Shown here piece after piece: positions 49,467-60,778 of a stretch of 64,000 nucleotides of DNA. The translations under genes and the position numbers were made by a program. The stretch lies in NCBI RefSeq assembly GCF_021869535.1, contig NW_026262734.1:109589088-109653087 (forward strand). The letters are read 5' to 3'. Each line of letters opens with the position of its first letter. Position 1 is the first letter of the stretch. The stretch comes from Mytilus californianus (taxonomy: Eukaryota > Mollusca > Bivalvia > Mytilida > Mytilidae). Under the pieces are notes generated by a model, which made no database searches, had not been told where the DNA came from, and worked only from the letters and a program-made list of their open reading frames with translations.

Positions 49467-49727
49467 CTCTGGCATCACATACAGCCTGCACATTGACAGA
49501 ATGTACCCCTTTTCTATTCACAAATGATGGTTCATCTTTTAATAGAGCCTGGATACTGACGTGTGTCCCATGTATTGCTCCTAGCACATTTAGAAACTAA
49601 TTTAGTCGGTAAAAGTCTCCTTCAGTTTCATTGACAATTCTCGGCAACTTGATCAATTCATCCCGCTTGTCACATACATAATTCAAAACATCAGACACAA
49701 TACGGGAGACAGTTCCCTTGTGCAAAC
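49467..49727 (-). pseudogene. Harbinger transposase, catalytic exon (defective)
   Basis: A 261-bp minus-strand exon with acceptor TGTGGTTACAG and donor GTAAAACA. It continues the split Gly codon of the exon at 49949-50098 and reads LHKGTVSRIVSDVLNYV, then LIKLPRIVNETEGDFYRLN, a TAG stop, then [15 protein letters not shown], and [19 protein letters not shown]. The family motif is G-x-I-D-G-T-H with a catalytic Asp; here that residue is His (CAT for GAT). The stop and the lost Asp show that this copy cannot transpose. Confidence 0.82.
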
Positions 49728-49948
49728 CTGTAACCACACCAAAAACAACAACATACAGTTTTGGAGTTCGATAAAGTAGAAATAAAATTTATATTTTACC
49801 GTTTGCTTATATATTTTTTAGAAAATCAACAAATTGAAAGTATCATTCAAACATCAGCCAATGTTAATTTTAGCAGTCGATTAACACCACATTGCCAATG
49901 TTTACTCAATTTTTAATAATATAAGATGAATATATAATGAAAACCTAC

Positions 49949-50098
49949 CTATTCTGTCTCCAACTACTTGTAACAAGCTTTCTGTGGTTAAAAATCTCAG
50001 GGTTACCATTACTTGATGTGGCACAGTGAGTGCATGGTTTCTATTTGTTTCTCTTTTAACATCATAGCTGATTAAATTGGATAAGAACATAATACCTT
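49949..50098 (-). pseudogene. Harbinger transposase, N-terminal exon
   Basis: A minus-strand segment reading SYDVKRETNRNHALTVPHQ, VMVTLRFLTTESLLQVVGDR and IG, then donor GTAGGTTTT. The RNHALTxxxQVxxxLRFLxxxSxxxxxGDxxG pattern is the region before the catalytic domain in HARBI1-type transposases. Its split Gly codon joins the exon at 49467-49727. Confidence 0.75.
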
Positions 50099-51121
50099 CT
50101 CTTCAAAATCTGTATCTTTCTCTCAATTTCTCATTTGACAAAGTGAAAGAAAAGTCATCCTTGAGGCGAAAATGCTTTTTTTTCTGTAAGGTGAAACAGG
50201 CACATGCATGAAGGCAGCCATATTTAACGACAACTTAGATATATAATCGACCTCCCAGAAGTTGTCAAAGTTAACGTCTCTTTAGCATTGCTTTTGTCGT
50301 GAAATGTTTTGAACAACAGTTAATAAATTTGTTGAATTAAACGACTCTCTAACGACACTTTAGCGACTGCGTTAGCTTAACGACACTTTTGAACAACTGG
50401 GCCCTGGGGAAACTTTCCTTAAATTTCTTATCCAAAAACGTTCCCGAGCAAGTCTGTCGGTCCTTGACCAACCCTCGTTGTGATTTATGATAGTGATGGT
50501 AAGGTTTTTAAGATCTGCTTGGGCGTGCCCAGATGATCTGAAATGACGACTTACCGGGAAGTCGGGTTGCAGGTGTAGTTACTTCGATGACCATTCATGT
50601 GTTTGTTGTTCTGTCCCGCCAACACATTGTATGCCACATCGACACTGAAGAAGTTGATCAGATTGCTGTATATCTTCATCATACCAGAAGCCTCCGTTTA
50701 AAAAGGAGGTTTAAAAATATTGCAAGCGATATTAAGGAAATCATTAAAATTTATATTTCAAAATAGATTTGATAAATTATGCAGAAGTGAAAATGTTTCG
50801 GTGTTAGATATATGAGATCATTGTGGATGATTGAACCGGAAATACTGAGAATTAAAATCAGAAATTGAATCAACATATTTGTTTTCGTTTTTTGTTTGAT
50901 AAAATCACAAACGAATAACGAAAACACTTCCGTTTTTCATTCTTTGTTTCAAGATATTAAAATACGAAAAACAAAGCCACTTTTGTTTTTTCTTTTCAGT
51001 TTTTGAGAAATCAAAAATGAAAAACGAAAATGTTTTCTTTTTTTTTTCATCTTTTGTTTTATGGATTAAAAAACGAAAGATGAAAGGGACTTTCAATTTT
51101 CATTTGTTGTTTGTTTATTAA

Positions 51122-51360
51122 AACTCAAAACGAAAATCGAATGGACGCATATACACACGCATCTCCAATCTATGTATATTTCAAAATGTAAATATTAATA
51201 ATATCGTGATAAAGTAATGAAATATAAATACAAAAAAAAAAACTCAAAACGAACATCGAATGGACACAAATACACACGGATCTCCAATCTATGTATATTT
51301 CAAAATGTAAATATTAACAATATCGGGATAAAATAATAAAATATAAATACAAAAATCAAA
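51122..51360. repeat. Tandem duplication, ~119-bp period
   Basis: Two copies of AACTCAAAACGAAMATCGAA TGGACRCA ... CTCCAATCTATGTATATTTC start at 51122 and 51241. Upstream (50880-51110) are imperfect ACGAAAAACAAA-type repeats. Confidence 0.85.
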
Positions 51361-51504
51361 GGATTAACGTTAACGTATTTGCTTTTATAAACCTGAACAG
51401 AGAGAGTAATTGGGCATAATAATAGTCAAAAGACAAACAAATACAATCGGTAGTCGACCTTCACAACCTTTTTTATATGCTATTCTTAAATGACATCATA
51501 CACA

Positions 51505-51640
51505 TTATTTTTCTGAAATATTGCAATGGATTAAAAAAGATTCAGGAACAGCGTTAATTAAGCTTTGCACAACCTTTTGGAATTTTGGGTCATCAATGCT
51601 CTTATCTTTAGGCCTGACACCTTTGATAACTATTACCTTG
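51505..51640 (-). other. Coding-like fragment of unknown nature
   Basis: A minus-strand open stretch reads VIVIKGVRPKDKSIDDPKF, QKVVQSLINAVPESFLIHC and NISEK to a stop. Codon-like composition is better than the surroundings. The second half is faintly LRR-like (SLINAVPESF). It is cut at its 5' side by the dispersed repeat at 51640-52030. Confidence 0.3.
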
Positions 51641-52030
51641 TCGTAATGTTCTATTGTATTGTTTATTTGTGTGTTTCTCTGTCCTGTATGTTCTTCCATT
51701 TATTTGTATTGTAGTCCTGTCATGTAATGTTGTCATTTTAGTGTTATATTTAACATTGCCATTAAAGCGGGAGGTTTGGCTAGCCACAAAACCAGGTTCA
51801 ACCCACCATTTTTTTCTTAAAATGTCCTGTACTAAGTCAGGAAAATGGCTATTGTTATCTTATAGTTCGTTTCTGTGTGTGTTGCATGTTAGTGTTTCTG
51901 TTGTGTCTTTGTTCTTCTCTTATATTTGATGTGTTTCCATCAGTTTTCATTTGTAACCCCGGATTTGTTTTTTCTCAACCGATTTATGAATTTCGAACAG
52001 CTGTATACTACTGTTGCTTTTATTTGCTAC
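51640..52030 (+). repeat. Dispersed repeat family R2
   Basis: TGTAATGTTGTCATTTTAGT, GCGGGAGGTTTGGCTAGCCA, TTCAACCCACCATTTTTTTC, TTCTCAACCGATTTATGAAT and CTGTATACTACTGTTGC. It abuts the start of paralogous segment B at 52030. Confidence 0.85.
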
Positions 52031-52825
52031 GATGTTTTGAACAATCATTTAAACATCAACACTACCAGAAGATAATAATATTGTTTGAAATGACATATGA
52101 AAGATAATTTGATTTATATCTGAAATATTGTGCTATCATATTATGCTCATGTATTATAGCAATCGATTGTTAATAAGTGTTTTTCGAGAAATAACGAGTT
52201 TTGAACATAGATACTAGTGACCATAACCAAAAATCGACAGCAAATATAGAAAGATGCATCCTACAAACTTCAACATATTTACAAACAAAAACTATTTTGT
52301 ATTCATGAAGGCTGATAAATCCTTTCAATTAGATAATAGTAATTAAAAATATTTGCCAAAAACCATATTTGAATAAATGTGGGGGCGAAACCTGCACTAA
52401 TCTCGGTCGATTTTCAACATCGCAACGAAATGTTAATTTTAATGAATATGACAAAATGACGTGTCTCGATCTGTTCGTCAAACCTCAAATCCTGGATCTG
52501 CTCGTATTGTGTCAAATAGCTAAACATGATATAGCGTTATAAAAGAAACTGAAAAGGCATGCTGGATTATCCATCTTAATATCCTAGTTTGTACATGTAG
52601 TATATTTTAAAAGAAATACCGAGAGAGATTTGAAAATCGCGCAACTGCGTGTACTCCTGTCATAACACAAATACGGTTTTCGAATTTCAAATTCCATAAA
52701 ATATCAATATTTGTAGCGTTGTGGTGTTTTAACAAAACGTTAAAGCCCGCTGTTTTCGTCTCTATTTTTTTTTTCTTTTTATTTGTGGATATCATAAAGA
52801 TATTCGTTTTGTTTTTAATTAACAT

Positions 52826-53165
52826 TGCATATAAAAAAAGAAGATGTGGTGTTATTGCCAATGATACAACTCTTCACAAAAGACCTAATGACACAGAAAT
52901 TAACAACTATAGGTCACCGTACATCCTTCAACAATGAGCAAAGCCCATACCGCGTAGTCAGCTATTAAAGGCCCCGAAATGACAAATGTAAAACATTTCA
53001 AACGAGAAAGCTAACGACATTATTTGTGTACAAAAAAAAAGAACGAAAAACATATGTAACACAGCAACAAACGACAACCTCTGAATTACAGGCTCCTGAC
53101 TTTAGACAGGCACATAGATACAGAATGTGGCGGGGTTTAACATGTTAGCGGGATCATAAACTGTT
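52826..53165. mobile_element. Abundant mussel repeat inserted in segment B
   Basis: AGAAGATGTGGTGTTATTGC, AATTAACAACTATAGGTCAC, CAACAATGAGCAAAGCCCAT, CAGGCTCCTGACTTTAGACA, GGCACATAGATACAGAATG and TGGCGGGGTTTAACATGTTA. It interrupts the homology between 37860-38260 and 52590-53340, which shows it inserted after that duplication. Confidence 0.8.
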
Positions 53166-53420
53166 TGATGAAGTCATTGTGTATTGACAATTCCCTTCGA
53201 AACTCAACATGATTCCATTTCTAACATAATAAAAGAAAATCTAGAATCTTGTTTTTAATTCCTTAAAATTTCAAATCTGTAGAAATGGATCTTATGTCAC
53301 TGTGTTGGATACCAAAATGTCATAAGTGCCAAAGTTGAATCAAAGGATAACAAATTGTTCATTAGGCAAATTCTATTGTCAGTCAAAATACTAATATAAT
53401 AACAATATTTTTTTACTTAC

Positions 53421-53492
53421 AAATATGCCAATGCCACGTTGTTCATGAAAGCATCATCAGGTACGCTAGTTAGATTATTGTTCGATAACTTC
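53421..53492 (-). CDS. LRR exon, diverged copy upstream of the array
   Basis: A 72-bp minus-strand exon with acceptor TTTAATGTAG and donor GTAAGTAAAA. It reads KLSNNNLTSVP, DDAFMNNVAL, AYL, a textbook LRR. It is clearly related to the array copies but more diverged. Homology to the 2.4-kb units continues into its flanks (53330-53590 against 55800-56050, and 54010-54580 against 56270-56850). The spacing to unit 1 is 2478 bp, so it is an older member of the same tandem series. Frame and phase are intact. Confidence 0.85.
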
Positions 53493-53589
53493 CTACATTA
53501 AATAAAACAAACCAGTTTTTTTTCAATTAAATGTTTTGTTTTAGATTTCGAAAACTTGCAGAAAAACAGATGAAGTATATAAAAAAAAG

Positions 53590-53790
53590 GCAATAGTAGT
53601 ATATCGCTGTTCAAAAGTCATAAATCGATTGAGAGAAAACAAATCCGGGTTACAAACTACAACTGATGGAAACACCAACTATAGAGGAAAACAACGGAAC
53701 AACAGAAACACTGAAGTGCAACAAAAAACAAACGCCAACATACATAGAAATGAACTATTTAATTCCAAATGTCCCATTCCTGACTTGGTA
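53590..53790 (-). repeat. Dispersed repeat family R2 (inverted)
   Basis: GGCAATAGTAGTATATCGCT, AGTCATAAATCGATTGAG and CCATTCCTGACTTGGTAC are the reverse complement of the family at 36250 and 51640. Confidence 0.75.
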
Positions 53791-55898
53791 CTTAAAGGAG
53801 AGTAAATCCTATGTATACAAGTCCCTTTGAACTGACAAAATGTAAAAACCGGTTGTATGACGATGTTTTTCATTGTATTAACATATGGTTTGAATAAACA
53901 AAGTACAATTAAGATGGACAACCTTGTCATTCGTTGGTTGTTTTATAACAGGTGTTGACTGTATCATGTGCACTTATAATTTATCTGTTACTTGACAAAA
54001 TGGTACAGGTTTCAGCTATTTTTCCTTTTATTCACAACGTTTGATTTGTTAGGTGCATGATCATGACATTTTTAAAGACTTCGTTCTCCTTTCGATATGT
54101 TTTCAATATTTTTTATGTTTAGTCGCTGTGCTTATTCACGTATACCACAGTCTTCTTAAATCATAGTTTTTACGTACTATGAACGTTCAAGTTAAACACT
54201 AAGATGCTGTAGAAATGTCTTACAACAGTAAATTATATTCAATAACGCCGCATATGATTATGTTATCCTTACTGATGATATAAGAGCTAATCCGGAGGTA
54301 ATATCTATTTTCTAGCGGGTTTCAAATAGATAAACATTTTAAAAAAGGCATCTCGGTATGTCATTTAGATTATAAGAATGGAAATTGTGTCCAAATTATG
54401 AATAGTTCTTGTCCAAATGTAACATCAAGTAATCAGGATATATCGGTCTTCTAGACCCGCCTGAATTCTCTTTCAAGCGTTTTTAAATAACTTTTACCTG
54501 TATATATTTACCTTTAATGCCAAACTAAAAATAATGTTAATGAAATTATATTTTACTTTGGATGATTTTAATATTACTATTCAACCTTAACTTTTTTGTG
54601 CGTAAATTCAAATATCTTCCCTCAGAAAGGAACAATTTAAATTGTGTAAACATCATTCTGTTTCAAACAAAAAGTTATGCATGGTCCTTTTATTGACAAA
54701 CATACAATAGTAGTTCATATGGGTTATGAACTGTGCTACTCTTTCGACTTGTTTGTTGTTATTCACAAGAGTCGTTTGTCATACATAAAATAATAAAGAA
54801 GCTTACGTTATCCTTTAACCTCTGGTGTCGCTAAACAGACGATGTCCTGACGTTAAATAATTCACTGTTTGGTGACTGTGTTAAACACATCTATCTTATC
54901 GAACTTAAAATCAAGGATACCACCTAAATATATCTTGACTAACATTTAGGAATAAGAAGGATTGTTAGCAATAACACTGTAAATCAAAAGAATGAATTCA
55001 GTTTCAACTGTGATGTTTCCATTTCTAAGTAGCAACATTTTATTAGCGTTTCATAGAAAGTATAAATCTACGTGTTAAAACGATATTCAAGAGCTTGCGT
55101 TAATATCATTCTTTTTAGATAGAGAGTTACTGCTTTCGAGGAAGTTATCAAATAGTTGGTCAAAAGAGGTAAATCTGAAGTACTCTCCTTTCTCGAAAAT
55201 TTAGCGTATGTCGTCATAAGTTTGTTGATTTTCTATGTCACAGATAACTACCGATTAGCTTCAGTTGTCTGAGTCACAACCCTGTCCTATAGTCTCGATG
55301 TTCACATAATCTAACACAAGTAAGGCTTATCATTGTCTTTTACCATGGACAACACGACCGGTTATACATATGGATCATGCACTGCCTACCTGTGCGGAGC
55401 GACTGTCATCATCCTCAGTGTTGGGTTCATGTCGGTCATACATTATTTGTATGTATTGTTTTGTAGACAGTTGTCTATCTTATGGTAGATTTTTCTATTT
55501 TCGTCGTAGTTTTGTGGGTTTCTGATCGAGTCATGTATTTGATTGTTCCTTTTGTATCTCCCGCATCCGTGTAATAACAATCTGGTCAGTATTTTACATT
55601 CATGTTAACACTTTTTTTTTTCATTACCTGGATTAAATTTAGAATTGATCAACAATATGGGGAATTAAACATACAATTCAATGTAAACGGTTTATGTTAG
55701 AGGTAATAAACGACCTATTTGTATCACATAATTTGTCTACATTGAACATATATGTTCGAAATAAAATAAACAGCAATGACCAGGGCAAAGGTTTGCAATG
55801 CCAAAGTTGAATCAAAAGTTTAGAATAACGAATTTTTGAAGGTAAATACTTTCCTGTCAACAAACATACTAACATGATTAAATTTATGTTTTACTTAC

Positions 55899-55970
55899 AA
55901 ATATGTCAACTCCACATTGTTCCGAAAAACAGCATCAGGTACGCTAGTTAGAATGTTGTTCGATATATCC
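55899..55970 (-). CDS. LRR exon, tandem unit 1
   Basis: A 72-bp single-LRR exon on the minus strand, preceded by a poly-pyrimidine tract and ATGTAG and followed by GTAAGTAAAAC. It reads DISNNILTSVP, DAVFRNNVEL, TYL. The asparagines, the LTSVPDAVF turn and the hydrophobic positions match extracellular LRR proteins such as Slit, peroxidasin and the lamprey variable lymphocyte receptors. One repeat per 72-bp exon is a known modular layout of such genes. A diverged homologue lies at 41161-41232 within a paralogous segment. Confidence 0.87.
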
Positions 55971-58301
55971 CTACATAAAGATTAAAAAAAGCCCGTTTGT
56001 TCAATTAAATGTTTAAGATTTCGAACACTTACAAAAGACAGAGAAATACTTATATGAGAGTGATTCTTATAAGTTCATAGAATGTGGCGATAGTTAATGA
56101 GGAACTACCTAAAACAACGAGCAAAACTAGGCATTCTTAAACTACAGGAGCTAACATATTAATTCTAACAGCAATGTATTACCTGGTCTTCATTCCAGAG
56201 ATGTTGGTTGTCTATTGTCCTCTCAAAAATGTTTGTTACTTGACAAATTAGTGCTGATCGCAGCTTGATATTTGTTTCTAATTTATTTAACGTCTCTTTG
56301 ATTAATGCATGATAATGATATTTGTTTAAAGACTTTGTTCTCCTTTCGATAAGTTGTAAATATCTAGGATAGGCTTATTCACGTATGCCACAGTCTTCTT
56401 CAATTATGATTGTAACGTTCAATGAACGTTCAATTGAACTTTAAGATGCTGTAGAAATATCTTACAATAGTAAATCATATTCTATAACACCGCATAGGAA
56501 TGTTATATACCTGTTAATGATATAAAAGCTTATCTGAAGGTAATATGTATTTTCCAACAAGTTTCAAACAAAGAAAAAAAATTAAAAAACATCTCGGTAT
56601 GTCATTTTGATACCAAGAACAGAAATTGTGTCAAAATTTTGATTTTTTGTTGTGAATATACTTATGTTTTTACAAAACATGTTTTAACTACCATTCAAGT
56701 GATCAGAATATATTAGTCGGCCTGACCAACCTGCATTATTTCTAAAGCAATTCAAAGTAAATGTCTAACTAGATATATAAACCTTTTACATCGTTTATGC
56801 CGAACTAAAAATGATGTTCATGGAACTATATTTTACTTTGGAATATTTCAATATAACTTTGCATCCTTGATCATGTTGCACTTTGCACAAAACAGTAGAT
56901 ATAAGGTTCCCTATTTAGTTACATTCTTATTCATCACACCCATAAATATTCCAAGAAAGATTTAACAAATCAAAACAATAAATCAGAACACACATAACAA
57001 GTTCATATTATGTTTTAGATAAAAAAAAAATAACATAAAAACGGTGCAGTAACAGCAGGTATCGTATAGTTTTTGTCTGCTAGACAAGTCAAATCTGAGT
57101 CAATAGCCGAGGACCGTTCACCTCACTTTATGTGCAAGTGAACTATACAGCTGGTCTTTACTGGCCTGTATCTTTATAACTTTTATCTTGTATCTGAATT
57201 GTACGACCTTTTTGATTAGAGAGTAACACATTTTGTATTTTTGAGACAGTTGCAGATGAAACACAAAAGATGTATGTCCATACAGGTGTATGTACTAAAT
57301 GTATGATGTTTGAAGCTATTTAGTTTTTAATAAATTAATGATTTTGCGTTAACACTCTTAGTTGTCTAAAAGGGGATACAAACTTGTAAAGGTGACCAGC
57401 AAACATAAAACCCTTCTCTATTCTACTATTGTCTTATAGTCTAGCAGTTAGTTAATGTATTTTTTTCATAAACATTTTCTTTCATTAAAAAATAAATGGC
57501 AAACAGTCTGGAGGCGAGAGTGGCGTCAATTAAAAGCTTTCTTTTGTCTCGCACCCCTTTTTGAAAGTTAGTGGATTGCCTCCTTTACCCCATTTCTAAG
57601 CCTCTACAAATAAATACCCTATTATCAGTGTAAATGTATGTCACAGATAACTACCGATTTGCTTCAGTTGTCTGAGCCACACTCCTGTCCTATAGTCTCG
57701 ATGTTCACATAATCTAACAAAAGTAAGACTTATCTTTGTCTTTTACCATGGGCAACACGACCAGTTATACATATGGATCATGCACTGCCTACCTGTGCGG
57801 AGCGACTGTCATCATCCTCAGTGTTGGGTTCATGTCGGTCATACATTATTTGTATGTATTGTTTTGTAGACAGTTGTCTATCTTATGGTAGATTTTTCTA
57901 TTTTCGTCGTGGTTTTGTGGGTTTCTGATCGACTCATGTATTTGATTGTTCCTTTTGTATCTCCCGCAGCCGTGTAATAACAATCTGGTCAGTATTTTAC
58001 ATTCATGTTAACACTTTTTTTTTTCATTACCTGGATTAAATTTAGAATTGATCAACACTATGGGGAATTAAACATACAATTCAATGTAAACGGTTTATGT
58101 TAGAGGTAATAAACGACCTATTTGTATCACATAATTTGTCTACATTGAACATATATGTTCGCAATTAAATAAACAGCAACGACCAGGGCAAAGGTTTGCA
58201 ATGCCAAAGTTGAATCAAAAGATTAGAATAACGAATTTTTAAAGGTAAATACTTTCCTGTCAACAAACATACTAACATGATTAAAGTTATGTTTTACTTA
58301 C

Positions 58302-58373
58302 AAATATCTCAACTCCACATTGTTCCGAAAAACAGCATCAGGTACGCTAATTAGAATGTTGTTCGATATATCC
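58302..58373 (-). CDS. LRR exon, tandem unit 2
   Basis: A 72-bp single-LRR exon on the minus strand has acceptor TTGATGTAG, donor GTAAGT, and the common split-Leu phase. The repeat reads DISNNILISVP, DAVFRNNVEL, RYL. Compared with unit 1 it carries two base changes, both altering amino acids (Thr to Ile in the LTS turn, Thr to Arg at the variable position). The reading frame and both splice sites are intact, so it looks usable. It lies in the second complete ~2.4-kb unit of the array. Confidence 0.85.
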
Positions 58374-60706
58374 CTACATCAAGATAAAAAAAAAAGCCCG
58401 TTTGTTCAATTAAATGTTTAAGATTTCGAACACTTACAAAAGACAGAGAAGTACTTATATGAGAGTGATTCTTATAAGTTCATAGAATGTGGCGATAGTT
58501 GATGAGGAACTACTTAAAACATCGAGCAAAACTAGGCATTCTTAAACTACAGGAGCTAACATATTAATTCTAACAGCAATGTATTACCTGATCTTCATTC
58601 CAGAGATGTTGGTTGTCTATTGTCCTCTCAAAAATGTTTGTTACTTGACAAATTAGTGCTGATCGCAGCTTGATATTTGTTTCTAATTTATTTAACGTCT
58701 CTTTGATTAATGCATGATAATGATATTTGTTTAAAGACTTTGTTCTCCTTTCGATAAGTTGTAAATATCTAGGATAGGCTTATTCACGTATACCACACTC
58801 TTCTTCAATTATGATTGTAACGTTCAATGAACGTTCATTTGAATTTTAAGATGCTGTAGAAATATCTTACAATAGTAAATCATATTCTATAACACCGCAT
58901 AGGAATGTTATACACCTGTTAATGATATAAAAGCTTATCTTAAGGTAATATGTATTTTCCAACAAGTTTCAAACAAAGAAAAAAAAATTAAAAAACATCT
59001 CGGTATGTCATTTTGATACCAAGAACAGAAATTGTGTCAAAATTTTGATTTTTTGTTGTGAAAATACTTATGTTTTTACAAAACATGTTTTAACTACCTT
59101 TCAAGTGATCAGAATATATTAGTCGGCCTGACCAACCTGCATTATTTCTAAAGCAGTTAAAAGTAAATGTCTAACTAGATATATAAACCTTTTACATCGT
59201 TTATGCCGAACTAAAAATGATGTTCATGGAAATATATTTTACTTTGGAATATTTCAATATAACTTTGCATCCTTGATCATGTTGCACTTTGCACAAAACA
59301 GTAGATATAAGGTTCCCTATTTAGTTACATTCTTATTCATCACACCCACAAATATTCCAAGAAAGATTTAACAAATCAAAACAATAAATCAGAACACACA
59401 TAACAAGTTCATATTATGTTTTAGATAAAAAAAAAACAACATAAAAACGGTGCAGTAACAGCAGGTATCGTATAGTTTTTTTCTGCTAGACAAGTCAAAT
59501 ATGAGTCAATAGCCGAGGACCGTTCACCTCACTTTATGTGCAAGTGAACTATACGGCTGGTCTTTACTGGCCTGTATCTTTATAACTTTTATTTTGTATC
59601 TGAATTGTACGACCTTTTTGATTAGAGGGTAACACCTTTTGTATTTTTGAGACAGTTGCAGATGAAACACAAAAGAAGAATGTCCATACAGGTGTATGTA
59701 CTAAATGTATGATGTTTGAAGCTATTTAGTTTTTAATAAATTAATGATTTTGCGTTAACACTCTAAGTTGTTTAAAAGGGGATACAAACTTGTAAAGGTG
59801 ACAAGCAAACATAAAACCCTTCTTTATTCTACTAATGTCTTATAGTCTAGCAGTTAGTTAATGTATTTTTTTCATAAACATTTTCTTTCATTAAAAAATA
59901 AACGGCAAACAGTCTGGAGGCGAGAGTGGCGTCAATTAAAAGCTTTCTTTTGTCTCGCGCCCCTTTTTGAAAGTTAGGGGATTGCCTCCTTTACCCCATT
60001 TCTAAGCCTCTACAAATAAATACCCTATTATCAGTGTAAATGTATGTCACAGATAACTTCCGATTTGCTTCAGTTGTCTGAGCCACAATCCTGTCCTATA
60101 GTCTCGATGTTCACATAATCTAACACAAGTCAGACTTATCATTGTCTTTTACCATTGGCAACACGACCGGTTATACATATGGATCATGCACTGCCTACCT
60201 GTGCGGAGCGACTGTCATCATCCTCAGTGTTGGGTTCATGTCGGTCATACATTATTTGTATGTATTGTTTTGTAGACAGTTGTCTATCTTATGGTAGATT
60301 TTTCTATTTTCGTCGTGGTTTTGTGGGTTTCTGATCGACTCATGTATTTGATTGTTCCTTTTGTATCTCCCGCATCCGTGTAATAACAATCTGGTCAGTA
60401 TTTTACATTCATGTTAACACTTTTATTTTCATTCCCAGGATTAAATTTAGAATTGATCAACAATATGGGGAATTAAACATACAATTCAATGTAAACGGTT
60501 TATGTTAGAGGTAATAAACGACCTATTAGTATCACATAATTTGTCTACATTGAACATATATGTTCGAAATAAAATAAACAGCAATGACCAGGGCAAAGGT
60601 TTGCAATGCCAAAGTTGAATCAAAAGATTAGAATAACGAATTTTTAAAGGTAAATATTTTCCTGTCAACAAACATACTAACATGATTAAAGTTATGTTTT
60701 ACTTAC

Positions 60707-60778
60707 AAATACATCAACTCCACATTGTTCCGAAAGACAGCATCAGTTACGCTAGTTAGAATGTTGTTCGATATATCC
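60707..60778 (-). CDS. LRR exon, tandem unit 3
   Basis: A 72-bp exon encodes one LRR and is flanked by TTTATGTAG (acceptor) and GTAAGT (donor) on the minus strand. It has the same split-Leu phase as the other LRR exons, so adding or skipping it keeps the frame. The repeat reads DISNNILTSV, TDAVFRNNVEL, MYL. The usual Pro of the VPD turn is Thr here, the only such change among the array copies, and the variable position is Met. It lies 2393 bp from unit 4 and 2405 bp from unit 2, in nearly identical intron sequence. It is part of the minus-strand LRR gene. Confidence 0.85.

Noticed and set aside
50540..50700. GTAAGT donor with a Cys-containing frame (QCRCGIQCVGG) as an exon
   Set aside because: No acceptor or family match was found and it sits beside repeat sequence; too weak to call.
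55678..55875. 65-codon minus-strand frame (also at 60486-60683)
   Set aside because: It lies in the intron just after the LRR donor, recurs only because of the tandem array, and is broken in other units.
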